Positions 20,614 to 31,569 of a DNA stretch of 64,000 nt are shown in pieces. This stretch comes from Closterium sp. Naga37s-1. Lineage: Eukaryota; Streptophyta; Zygnematophyceae; Desmidiales; Closteriaceae. The stretch covers positions 72,001 to 136,000 of the forward strand of contig CANJKZ010000532.1 of the NCBI GenBank assembly GCA_947471745.1, in the 5' to 3' direction. The translations under genes were made by a program, and so were the position numbers. How positions within the stretch are numbered: position 1 is the first letter of the stretch; every line of letters begins with the position of its first letter. The notes beneath the pieces were generated by a model. That model saw only the letters and a list, made by a program, of their open reading frames with translations, had not been told where the DNA came from and ran no database searches.

Positions 20614-22739
20614 TTGCTGAGCAGCCAAAAGTGCCTGTACAGCTTGAGGCTGGCCTTGCAGGAGCTTTAGCAGCTGGCCGAGCTGACCATCAAGTGAAGC
20701 TGCGGGCTGGTGGGGGGAGAGCGGGGAGGGCGGCCCTTGGGCACCGGCAGCAGCAGTAGCAAGAGCAAGGGAATTGGAGGCGGCAGCAGTGTTGGGGAAC
20801 TGGGAGAGTGGTGGCAAGCCGGCTGCTGTTCGCAGCATCTCCACCTGGTCGTGCAAGTGCTTGTTCTCCACTGCACACACACACACACACGCCATGCACC
20901 GCAGGACAGACAAGCAAGGTGAAGCCCAGGGGAATACGTCAATGGATGAGATACCCTGGAGTGGGCTTCACACGCAATGGCAATGAATGGAGAGTGAAAA
21001 GGGGGAACAGCGAGCTCATCTCATCACGTGACACTTGCCTTCGCTCTGCTGGTACAGCTGCTCCAGCAGCTGCAGCTTCTTCGTCATGCCATCATTCGCT
21101 TCTGCCAGTGATGTCGTCTCCCTCTGCGAGGGTGAAGCGTGTGGCATGAGGCACAAAACATCCATGTTTGTCTTTTTCCCCCTTAGCCGTGCGAGAAACC
21201 CTAAACTACCATAATACAACCAAGCGTGTGCTTTAAGGGCGAGGAGTAGTGCGGTGTGGGGAGGGGGGGGAATAGAAAAAGGAACGGGAAAAACGGGGAA
21301 AAACGGGAAATAACTACAGAGCAACAAAGTTGCGGCGAGGAGGCAAGGCGAGAGGGGCGACCTGCAGGATGGAGAGCGTGGCCTTGAGTGCGTGCGCCTG
21401 CTTCTCGTACGCGGCGAGCTTCTCCTCCAGCTCCATGATGTACCTCGTCTTGCGCTCCTTGGACCGCGCCGCTGACAGCCGGTTCGCCAATATGCTGCAC
21501 GCGCTCACGGCCACACGCACCACGCGAGGTATGCAGAGGAAAAGGGTTTCCGGAGCCCGGTGAAAGGCAGAGCACGGCATTGGGACGCGTCCGTTGCACC
21601 AATTAACGACCTCTGTGACCACATTCACAAAGCACCCAATAGAACTGACCGTGCCTAAAGACTTCAGGAGTTATCCAAGCAGATGCGGGTCCGAGAATAC
21701 AGGGCAAAGCTTGCCTTTCCACTCTTCCCTCTGGGCCGTGACGCCTCCTGTGGAACAGCAACGCAAATCACGGTTTGGCAGATTACGGTTTGGCGTACCG
21801 TTTGGCCTTCTTGGCGTCGATGACCTCGTTGTCAGCAGCCGTCTTCTTGGTGGCCATGACGCGCCGCACGGCGTCCTCGTCGTCCAGCTCGTCCACCTCG
21901 TCCTTTATCGACAACCCGCCGTCCGCGCGCCGCCCGCCCCGGCGCAGAGGGCTGCTGCCGTTGAGCGGGCTGCAGATGGGGCTCAGCGAGTCCCGAATGG
22001 GGCCCGCCTTGAACATGAACGCGTCGTCCACGGAAAAGCTCCGCGAGTGCCCTCCGCCGCCACCGCTGCCGCCTGGAGCCCCGCGCGCCCCTGCGGTATG
22101 TCCCGCATGCCCGCCATGATAGCCCCCCACTGCCCCCGTCTGCCCGCCACCTTGCGCGCCGTAACCGCCGCCGTGGCTCCCGCTAGCCCAGCTGCCCCCG
22201 CCCGCAACGCCACCACCTCCGCCAGCCGACCCGCCAACCGCTCCCGCGCCTCCGCTGCTGCTGGCGGCCCCTCCGCTGCCCGCGCTGTCCGCGCGGTGAT
22301 GGCCGGCCTGATACGACGTGCCCCCTCCGGCAGCACCGCCAGCAGCGGCAGCAGCAGAAGGGTTAGCGAGCGAGGCAGTGCCTCCAAGGCCGCCCATGTC
22401 GACCATGTCGGCGAAGAGCGCGTGCTCCATGGCGCTCCCCATGTGCACGCCCTTTCCCGCCGCCGCCGCCACCACGTCCATGTCGTCCGACAGTATCGCG
22501 TCGCTCCCCGCCCCGCTGCCGCCGCTGCCGAAACAAAAGCCCTGCAGGCTATCGCTGGCCACGCGACGATGGCCGAACTTCTTCGGAGGATACTCGGATA
22601 TTTGGTTCATTAGATCGCCGAACGGCAGCCCTGGCACTCCGGCATTCAGGTGCCCCATCCCTCCACCGGAACTACCCAAGCCTCCGCCCCCATGCCCCAT
22701 GTCCATCCCCGATGGCCCGCCGCCAGTGCCCGTGTCCAT
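20365..22739 (-). CDS. Group-I-like bZIP transcription factor with polyQ C-terminus
   Basis: Four exons on the minus strand: 22739-21799, 21494-21362, 21123-21039, 20870-20365 (554 residues; all phases fit). Exon 1 is Gly/Ser-rich and ends DAKKAKR. Exon 2 completes the basic region [18 protein letters not shown], with the N-x7-R signature and a Lys-Arg core typical of plant group I (VIP1/RF2a/PosF21). The leucine heptads run through exons 2-4 ([28 protein letters not shown]). The C-terminus is almost pure Gln (about residues 468-545), a likely activation domain. The third intron starts with GC (AAG|GCAAGT). ATG 22739 has an in-frame TAA upstream. It should act in the nucleus as a dimer on DNA. 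Confidence 0.9.
20465..20630. repeat. CAG/CTG trinucleotide tract (polyQ)
   Basis: About 55 CTG or TTG units on the plus strand encode Gln on the minus strand. The few non-Gln codons include CAT (His) near 20580 and a Leu/Ala interruption near 20515. Such tracts are prone to length change. Confidence 0.85.
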
Positions 22740-23413
22740 GGGTACGTCCCGCTGCGTGTAACCGCCGTGTTATCTCGCTCACCGCGCCGAACGACGCCCA
22801 CCACGTGCAGCCTGCGGTGCAACACGAAACAGATAAGAAAACACACATTGCACGAAGTTACGGCGAAAAAAACCCTCGAGGGTGAGAGCGAGAGCGAGAG
22901 AGAAAGAAAGAGACGGTTAACCAATTAAGTGAAGGGTTGGAAAGGTAAGCTAAAGAAAGATGGGAAAGGAAAGGAGTGCGAGAAAAGAGTTCCAGGTAAA
23001 CTGAAAACTGGTGTTCTTTCATCGTATCGAAAAAAGCTTTGACCACATGACACTGACAAGTAGGTCCGGTTGGGACGTGGAGTAGTCACACGGGCGCCTC
23101 ACGCAACCGACTAACACACAGTACGTTGGACAGCGGGTGCGGCCTCTTAGAACTCCGTGTACGAGTTTCCAGAATCTAAGGTTCCAGCTTATGCTAATGA
23201 AACACAGGGAAGAGCCAGCATACGAGAAGCTCACAACAGCTATGTGAGAAAGGTGCGTACAAGAGGGCGTGATTTGCGAGGCCAAGGGATGTACGGTGCT
23301 CAAGTGGCTGAAGCAGCAGGTTAGGGTTGGAACTTGGAACTCGAGTTTCGTGCTTCGCGCTGATTGGCACGTGCAGTCTCCCTAATATGCGGCGTGGCTT
23401 TTCATGCCTGGGA
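22740..23413 (-). promoter_or_regulatory. Upstream region and 5' leader of the bZIP gene
   Basis: No coding sequence. A GA/GAAA-rich stretch at 22880-22912 lies 140-170 bp upstream of the ATG, like GAGA-type elements seen in plant leaders. No certain TATA box was found. The foldback element begins at 23423, about 680 bp from the start codon. Confidence 0.4.
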
Positions 23414-23422
23414 AAAAACGCG

Positions 23423-24348
23423 GGGTTTTTATACCGGCCGTCACAAAACATTTCGTATTTATCACGAGCAGACACATGTTCCTCAAAATCTATCATGAAC
23501 GGTCACATGTTCCGCCAAATCTATCACGAACCATCACACGGGTATCACCCGCCGTCACTCAAAGGCACTAAATTCTATCACGGGTAGTCACACTCGAAAC
23601 TTTGCTATCACAGATGAACCCACTCATCATTTCGTTGACCCGCCTTGTAATACTGTACAGATTTAGGGACTATATTTCGGGTTGCTGGTTTTGTCCTGTA
23701 TACGCGACCATTTTACGTTCGAATCGAAGTAACACACGTTAGATTTAAAAACTGTTTGAATGAATTTGAACGCATATATATATATCATATATATATTATA
23801 GAGTTCACAGTTCATTGAATCTGCCTAAATGTTTATCAAGATGCTAAAAAAACATAAATTGGAATGTTCACATGCCGAAATCCATATCAAGATGCGTATA
23901 AACATCTTTATAAACATTTAGGCAGATTCAATTAATTGTGAACTCTAGCGATATGTATATATATATATATATATTTGCATTCAAACTTATTCATAAGTTT
24001 TTTAGAACTAAAGTGTGTTACGTCGAATCGAACGCAACCAGGTATCTTAGCACCCAAAATGGTCGCGTATACAAGACAAAAACCAGCAACCCGAAATATA
24101 GTCCCTAAATCTGTACAGTTTTACAAGGCGGGTCAACGAAATGATGAGAGGGTTCATCTGTGATAGCAAAGTTTCGAGTGTGACTACCTGTGAGAAAATT
24201 TAGTGCCTTTCAGTGACGGCGGGTGATACCCATGTGATGGTTCGTGATAGATGTGGCAGAACATGAGACCGTTCATGATAGATTTTGCGGAAAATGTGAC
24301 TGCTCGTGATAACTACGAAATGTTTTGTGACGGCCCGTATAAAAACTC
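23423..24348. mobile_element. Palindromic Mutator-like foldback MITE
   Basis: 926 bp in which the left half is nearly the reverse complement of the right half, from the ends (GGGTTTTTATAC / GAGTTTTTATAC, then GGCCGTCACAAAACATTTCG) to a short centre near 23870. Nine-base direct duplications AAAAACGCG flank it (23414-23422 and 24349-24357). Long inverted ends with a 9-bp duplication are typical of Mutator-like elements. It encodes nothing. A transcript across it would fold into one long hairpin. Confidence 0.83.
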
Positions 24349-24357
24349 AAAAACGCG

Positions 24358-24960
24358 AGGCTAACCCTCCAGTGCACTCGAGTTTTTCTGCTCCAGCCAG
24401 GTTACCCACCTTACTTCCCCACAGGTTCGACCGACCAATGTACAGTCCAGTTTTCTTGCCCGCCCTTCGCCAGTTGGCTTCGATTTGCCCTAAGGCATCC
24501 TAGTCACCCCGACAATGTCGCCAATCAGACCACACCTGTTTGTTTTCAGGTCAAATCGAAAATGCCGATCATCGCCCACAACCACCAAGTGCCCTCCAAC
24601 CCATGTTCCTTATCCTCCCCCCTCCAATATACACGGAGGCTTGGCCTGGCCACACAGCTGGAAATGGGGGGTTTGTATCACCTGGCAGAGTCTTGCGCTG
24701 AGACGGATTCTATTCGAATCAAACCTTCTGCACGGGTAGTTTCGATCTCCAGTAGTTGTCGCGATCTCGTGCTCTATTCGTCTCAGGTAATTTCGATGGG
24801 TCCAATTTTCGTTGAAATACCTTTCGTATGTATCCTCTTTCCTCTCCTGCCGCTTCGCGTCACCTCCTGCACTCACTTTCTCGACCGCCTCCCAGCGACT
24901 TCCGGCGTGCTTCAAATACCCCGTCTCCTCTCTGCCCCCCGCCGTCCGCCGTGCCGCCAG
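24358..24960. other. Gene-free interval
   Basis: No family resemblance on either strand. The last 40 bases are a pyrimidine-rich acceptor tract (CCGCCAG) for the exon at 24961. Confidence 0.5.
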
Positions 24961-25124
24961 CGGTGCGCATAAATGATGAGCTGCGGGGCGTCCTCACGCG
25001 GGAGCTGCGCGGGGAGGGCCTCGTGCGCGCCAGCGGGCTGTCCACAACCGTTGTGCGCCCGTACGCCCTCAGCGAGGAGCTGGTGGGCGCGGCGCTGCAC
25101 TTCCACCAGGGCGACAACATGACG
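24961..25124 (+). pseudogene. Orphan exon of an NmrA-like / CIA30-type NAD(P)-binding protein
   Basis: A single exon with a good acceptor (CCGCCAG before 24961) and donor (ACG|GTGAGC at 25125). It reads VRINDELRGVLTRELRGEGL, then VRASGLSTTVVRPYAL and HFHQGDNMT. Plastid or mitochondrial NmrA-like Rossmann proteins with a CIA30 domain carry a very similar stretch (LRGE, SG..YT.VRPCALTEEP, FDQGDNIT). No flanking exons are recognised within several kb on the plus strand, so I take it as a gene fragment or one exon of a gene with very long introns. Confidence 0.5.
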
Positions 25125-26641
25125 GTGAGCCTGGCTGCGCACTCTGTACAACGGGAAACACAGTTGCTGGGGCTTGTGGAAGAGTGCAGTCCATGGGTTG
25201 TGTGCGCGTGTGGGCAAGCCATGTGGTATCCGACCAAGGGGTGGCGGGAGTGGGCAGGGAGTGGGGGGGGCTGAGGGTGATCCATCCGTGCGGCTGCTAC
25301 CGCATTGCACGTGCACCTTTCTCTCGCACTGGAGTGGTTTCCTCGAAGGAGGGAACTGAGTGGCAGCAAGAGCTGTGAGTGGGGGTGCTGTGAAGTGGGG
25401 AGCAGAGCAGGGTTCAAGAAGGCACATGCTGTACGCATGGCGTTGCATCGACAATTCTGCATGTGCCGATCCGCATGCCAGCCTCCCCTCGTGCGCCTAC
25501 CTCTCACACCAGTCTGCTCCATCCCCATTACTACAGCCATGTCACTCCATGTCACTCCATGCCCCTCCATGCCGCTCTATTCCACTCCATGCCACCCCAT
25601 GGCACTCCATGGCACCGCACGCCCCTCGATGCTACACCGTGCGAGTCACAGCACACCACTCCATGCCACACGTCACGCTACAGAAGTACTGGTGCATCTT
25701 TTCTCCTTCCTCGCCTCCCTCTTGTTTTGGGGCGTCTCAGAAGCACCCAGTACTGCAGCCATGCCATGCCATGCCACCATGACGTTTCAGAAGCTTTGGT
25801 GTATCTTCTCGCCCTTCGCACCTCCCATTCCATGCGCCCGTCACACGCATCTGTATTGGCGCTTGCAGCATTCGGCCCGTTGCGGCAAGGCCTGGGGCTG
25901 AACCGTTGTCGCCAGCTCACCAGCCATGCCATGCGGGCACTCGCTGACACGCCAGCTGCCGTGGCCGTGATGGCAAGCAAGCACGTCTTCTCATAACTAC
26001 CATGTGTGGGTACATGTGAGAGGACGGCCGCTCTGACACCAGGCATGGAGTCTGCCTGCCCCTGTGCATGTGAGTACCATTACTGATCCGCTGATACCAA
26101 TTCTGATCAATGAATTGCATTTTGTGCTGCTCCCGCGTAACTCCACCGCACTGTTTCATTCACGCCAGCACATGGTCACCTGCATTGCATAGCTTTCCAT
26201 TCACATTCATATTCTCCTCTCTGCATTACCCTGCCCTCACTTCTTGCCAGAACCTTCACCCCCTGAACCCTGAACCTGCTTACCCCTGGGCGACATCCCC
26301 AAGCGCCCCTCCCCAACACCAGCGCCTGCATGACCCAAGCCATGCACTGCCATGCTCCCATGCCACCACTGCTTGAACCCCTGTTTGACCGTGTGTGGAG
26401 CCAGTTGTGGGCACTGCTGATGAGAAATGTGAGCACAGAGCTGCTGGATAGGTCCGTTGTGCATGCCACTGCCGGTGTGCACCTGTGAGCCAGTGGACTT
26501 GTGGTTTCTTAGGTGACACCAGAAGCTTTTGGCGAGTGAGTATCACTGCATGTGCTCACTCGCAAGCAAGGAGAATTGCAACTGTTTGTAGTACTGCATG
26601 ACAATGATCAATTGGTAACCCTACGGAAGGGAACCAGAGAA
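25125..26641. other. Gene-poor interval with CCATG-rich repeats
   Basis: No gene identified. 25538-25680 is a degenerate minisatellite (CACTCCATGCC-like, unit about 10-11 bp). A short open segment on the plus strand near 26365-26489 (PLFDRVWSQLWALLMRN) might be an exon, but I know no family for it. The right end should include the 3' UTR of the minus-strand gene that stops at 26642. Confidence 0.5.
25538..25680. repeat. CACTCCATGCC-type minisatellite
   Basis: About a dozen imperfect copies of (G)CACTCCATGCC / CCCCTCCATGCC in tandem. Confidence 0.65.
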
Positions 26642-29600
26642 TCAGACTTCACACAAACAATCCCGTGGAAACGCATAAAACCCTCCTTTCGCCACAGCCT
26701 TCTCATTGCTCACCCTCTGAGTGCTAAGGTCGCCCTTGAGCAGCCGATTGCGAAGCTTCTGAAAGGTCTCGTGATCCCCATGTTGGATGGCAGCAAGGAG
26801 GCGGTGGATGGAGGAGCCAAAGAGGTGCACCGTGCCACCCACACCGTTGTACCTAAGGGGGTGGGTGCGTGGGGCGGAAAAGGGGATGAGGTGGGGAAGA
26901 AGTGGAGGGAGTGGGAGGGGAAGAGAGTTGCTGTGGTAGGGGGGGGAGATGTCGGCTTATCTTGGAGAGAAAAGAAGGCAAGCAGCAGTCAAAAGGTTTG
27001 CGAAGCTCGCATGCTCTCAAGTCAGCAACTTCCCCCCAGGCAGCACCTCCTGTGGCCCGCTAGCAGGTGGGCCATGTTGCCATTGTTGTTAGTGACGAGC
27101 AGCGCCACCCCCCGACACATCTCATAGTCCACCGCTGCCAGCAGCGTCTTGCGCCCCTCCACCCCTGCCAACGCCCCTCCGCCCTCCGCACCCACCCCTC
27201 CTTTCCCACCCCCACCCTCTCCCCCGCCCCACGCCTCATCCCCCTCATCCTCGTCGTCATCCCGTGCCCGTGTGTGGGCGTGGGCCATGGCGTGGGAGTG
27301 TGCAAGGGAGTGCTTGTCCGTGGTGAAGGGGAAGGCGCGAGGAGCGGGGGAGTTGTGGGGAGAGGAGCGAGGGTGGACGGTTGTGGCAGTGGGTTGCTGA
27401 ACAGTGGTAGAGAGCATGCTGCACCTCAATGCCGCCTACAGTTGCCCATGTGCTCAGTGGCTCATGGCATGGCATGCAAAGGAGTGACGATGCACATGCC
27501 TGGGAGGGGGTGACGATGCACATGCCTGGGAGGGGGTGACGATGCACACGCCCTTGGCCCTCTGCTTCTCGGCATCCATGGCGGGCAGGTTGGCCCAGCG
27601 CTGTCGGATGGAGTCAAACACTGCCTTCTCCTCCGCGCCCCCCTCATACTCGCACCCTGTGAACGCCAGCATGTCCGGCTCGTACCTGCCATGCCGCATG
27701 GCACGCAACATGTGCATGGCATGGCATGGAGGGAGCACATGGGATGAGTTGATTGCACCATGCGCAGTTGAATGGATGGCGACTTGTGCTTGGCAAGAGA
27801 CAGATGGAACTTGCAAATGGTCTCTTGAACACAAAAGGTGGCGAAGAAACACAGAAGGCACTGGAAAGGGAATGGCCATGCCACAATTGAGTGAGGTTAA
27901 TCACACCGGTCGCAGGATAGTAAGAACCTCAGAGGTCACCATCCATTCCCCTTTCGTCCCATGCCCATGTCATGGTCACCCCCATGTCCGCCTCACCTCA
28001 GATGAATCAAAAACATACCGTACTTGACAGCCTTGCCACTCCCCTTCGCCTGCATCCCTCCCTCCACCTGCTCTCTCTCTCCCCCCTGCCCTTGTGCACC
28101 TTGCGCTGCTCTTGCAGCACCGCCGGCCTGAGCAGCATGTGCGGCAGTGTGGGGGGCAGTGGAGGCGGGCGTGGCGGAGGGGTGGTGAGGGCGAGGGTGA
28201 GGCACGTGACGGCTTGGGTGACCGCCGGCACAAAGCACAGCACCTCGTAGTTTGCCATGCAGCGCAACTGCGATGGGGGGGACAGAGAGAGGGGTAGGTA
28301 GGAAGCCATGTGGTTTACCAACGTGCAATCACGCCAAAGCACCCAAGAGTAGTCAACATGAACACGTGACAATCTCTGTATTCGCAGCACCTGTACCATT
28401 GAACTCATAAGCGCACTCGAAAAGAAAGAATGGAAAGGAGAAAAAAGAAGTCTTGGAACACGAACAGAATTCTGAGCCGGTACCTTGTGCAGGTCCAGCG
28501 GTAGTTGGTGATGCAGCCTGGAATCGAAATGGTTCAGCTTCAGCACCTGCGCCTTTCTGCCAGTGGGGAGGGGGGCAGGGAGGGAAGGGAGAGAGCAGAG
28601 CGTGAGGCATGAGATAGGTAAGAGAAAGCAGTAGAGCAGGCAGGGGGGAGTGATGCGGTAGCAGCGAAAGGATAGGAAGGGTGGATGAAGCAAGGAGGAA
28701 CAGCAGTGCCTAATTACTGCTATCATGTGCTTCACTGACTCCGTGCCACCGTCATCAGCAGCAGCATTATCAGCACGATTGCCACAAGCATGCGTACAGC
28801 AACACCACATGCTTTTCTTTTTGACGACCTGCCATGATTCGCACAGCACCTGATCATCGCCCTGCCACGTGTCTCGTAGTACTCGGCGGTGGAACCGCGT
28901 GGCACGGTGCGGTCGAGGCAGCGCGGTGTCGCAGCGCGGAGGGCAGGCGGTCCACCATACGCACCCACGGCGCCAGCACCCTCGCAAAGTGCCCCGCGTC
29001 AAACACGTATGCAACGGGGGGGAGGGGAAGAGGGAACAGTTCAGGTGAAAAGACGATGAAAATGGAGGGTGGGAAGTGTAGGAAGAGCGGATGTGGGTGG
29101 TGTGGGGGAGGTAGGGGGATGAATGAGGGAGGCACATAGTGATCAGGCAGTTCTTCCACCAACACCAATGGTACTGCTCTCCTACTCTCATTCTCACATC
29201 TCAACGGCCACGTTTTATGACCCTCTCACTTGCCGTGGGCCTCACCTGCCGTCGGCCCACCATGAGGAGTTATCCAGTAGTGGCAGCATCAACGACGCCC
29301 CCAGCAGCTTGGCCATCACCACCGCAATCTGCACCCCGCATGGGGGACAGCGGGGGGGCCAGGGGGTGGACGGATGGGAGGCCCGAGGGGGAAAAGGGGT
29401 AGGGTGAGGGGAAGTGGGGGAGGGAGGATGTGAAGGGGTGGGGAGAAGTGTAGGGTAGATGCAGAAGGCAGCAAAGCAAAAGTAAGGAGAATGTGAGGAA
29501 GAGCAGAGGCGGAGGCAAGCATGAGAATGAGGCCGGGGAGCGAGAGGTTGAGAGCCCCCCACCCACCCCTGCGCGCATCTGGTTGAGCCCCCCTGCGAGC

Positions 29601-30635
29601 TGCACCAGCAGATAGCCCCCCTGCTCCTCCCCGCCTCTCCCTGCTGCGCTCACAGCAGGGCACATGGGCAGCAGGTTAGCACGGGAAGCATGCATGCGCG
29701 GAAGGAGGTGCTTGGAGCGAACATGGAAGAAAGGGTGAGTGCGGGAGAGAAGAAGGGGATACAACAAACACACAGCCGCGAGTCACAGGTGCGTCCCAAA
29801 CGAGAGAGTCACGCCCTTTACACTCGTGTGACAGTAACAGCCACACGTGCTTGATAGTTACCAACACGAATGACCCACCCATGGCAGCAGGCAGTGCGCT
29901 GGCTACTCCCGCACACCCCCTCCACCTCACCCCGCCCATCACCGGCCACCCATCCTCCTCTACGCCTCCCGCCTGACCGCCCTCGTCTGCCTGTCGTCAA
30001 GATAATGGGCACACAGGCAGGCGGGGAACGGAAGGGAGAGGTGGGGCAGAAGGGGCAGATGTGCGGCTGAGTGAGGAGGGGCAGAGCGGGGAGAGCGTTG
30101 CACATGGAACGGGAGGAGGGGGAGGGGAAGGAGATGGAAACATAGAGGGTTGTGCGGAGACGAGGGTAACAGATGAACAGTTGCTTGGAGAAAGGAGTCC
30201 TCGTCTGAGTGCGTGGAGTGGTCGCGAAACGGCAAGCCGGCGCGCAGAAACGCGATGCAGCACGCCGCGCCCAGCGCCGCCAGCAGTGCCGCCTTGAGCA
30301 CGCTTTGCTGACCCACCGCGATGCTGGCGGGGGTCGGACGCCGGGAGGTGGAGGCGGGGACGATGTGGTGTGAGATTCTATCGACTTCAATGACGTGGGA
30401 AGGCAACGGTAACGAATGAGAGCAGGATGCATGAAGCAGGGAGGACACGTGACGCAATCAGATCACAAGCGAAAAAAAACCCCTGCCACGTTCTATAGAG
30501 GCGAATTGCAGCACGCGTGCCACCAGCGCTGCTGCCGCCACGGCTGCGGCGTACCGGTTCCAGGGGGCGGCGACGCCGCGCGAGGTCCACTCGGCCCGCG
30601 CCGTCGCCGCGCCACTGTCGCTGCCGCGACGACAT
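26642..30635 (-). CDS. Plant-type GDP-fucose O-fucosyltransferase family protein (damaged or mis-assembled)
   Basis: A multi-exon minus-strand gene. ATG 30635 begins an Arg-rich cytosolic tail. An exon near 30330-30190 holds a signal anchor (LKAALLAALGAACCIAFL), so a Golgi type II protein is expected. Catalytic-domain exons: 29643-29567 (YLLVQLAGGLNQMRAG), 29328-29246 (MAKLLGASLMLPLLDNSSWW), about 28995-28855 (FDAGHFARVLAPWVRMVDRL then GSTAEYYETRGRAMIR), 28556-28484 (KAQVLKLNHFDSRL), 28267-28100 (LRCMANYEVL), 28049-27997 (GMFLIHLR), about 27685-27550 (YEPDMLAFTGCEYEGG), about 27345-27047 (LVTNNNGNMAHLLAGHRR) and 26852-26642. The order and motifs match the family that transfers fucose from GDP-fucose. 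Oddities: the 28995 exon lacks an AG acceptor and needs a frameshift in its middle, and the 27345 exon carries a Gly/Glu-rich insert. Confidence 0.62.
27475..27550. repeat. Tandem repeat GTGACGATGCACATGCCTGG, three copies
   Basis: A 26-bp unit (GTGACGATGCACATGCCTGG plus GAGGGG) is repeated about three times right at the end of an O-fucosyltransferase exon, blurring the splice donor there. Confidence 0.7.
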
Positions 30636-30640
30636 AAGTG

Positions 30641-31569
30641 AATGTGTGATCACGAATTTCACGAGAACATGATCCGTCTCTCAGACTTGCCAAAACTTTC
30701 ACGATGAGTACTCTGGAACAGTCGCAATGGTGCGTAGGATGACAGCGGCCACCCGAATCTCACAAAATGTAGATTAGTCTGGCTGATGACCTCGTGTGGA
30801 ATGTCAAGGCAAGGGGAAATGTTCACCCCGGTACTCCATACCCGAGACAAGCGATTCCTGTTCTCGAATAGTGCTTAGAAGTTTGCAAAAGCAAGTCAGC
30901 CGACACTGTATCGTAGATAAGAGTCAAGGAGAAATCAGGTATTTTCTTTCCCCTGGCAAAATGATCTCTAGTTGGTCAGGGAAGGACACCAGGACACCAA
31001 TTGGTCTAGTTATTAACAATTTCAACCCTGAATTAATTCTTCACTTCGTCCAGATGTAAGAACCAAATCATGGTTATTACTCAAGTGCGTTTGTCAAAAG
31101 CTACTTTTCGAAGATTCAATATTAAATCAGAGTTAAGACTTTATGGCCAATTTTCCTTGTAAGAGGAGAACCTGCTCAACAAGGCCTTCTTGTACAAGCT
31201 GCTGCGTTTCATAGTATGTCGTACTCGGTGACAAGGAAATCATACATAATACTGACCTCGGTTTTGGATGCCATGTGGCACTTCTGAGACACTGTAATGC
31301 TGACGTCGGATGAACCCCAGATTGAGCCAATCCATTGGCCTTCGTCCGTGCACCTGCGCAGCGCACCACGTCCATCAGTTCACTCCCGCCTGCAGTCGTC
31401 CCTTCCAGCCCACTCACTTCCTGGGCACTGCCCCCTCGCCTCGCACCATGCCAGTGTGCGTGCTGGAGATCAGGCATGGTCTGGCTGCATTCACATCACA
31501 ACCACCCTACCCAGCACTCGACCAGCTACCTTGTTTCGGCGATCCATTGTGACCGCACCTTGGCAAGCC
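30641..31569. other. Divergent intergenic region between O-fucosyltransferase and STN8-like genes
   Basis: No coding evidence. As both genes point away from it, it must hold both promoters. The plus-strand frame is open from 31297, but the residues before Met at 31570 look like translated leader. Confidence 0.5.

Noticed and set aside
20406..20759. Plus-strand polyAla/polyLeu ORFs opposite the polyQ tract
   Set aside because: Alternate-frame readings of the CTG repeat with no start context; repeat-associated translation cannot be judged from sequence.
21594..22613. 339-codon plus-strand ORF over the bZIP exon
   Set aside because: Antisense shadow of the GC-rich first bZIP exon, whose family match and splice sites are clear on the minus strand.
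23760..23960. AT-dinucleotide runs as a promoter or origin
   Set aside because: They are symmetric parts of the palindromic foldback element.
26365..26489. Possible exon PLFDRVWSQLWALLMRN on the plus strand
   Set aside because: Short, no recognised family, no convincing partner exons.
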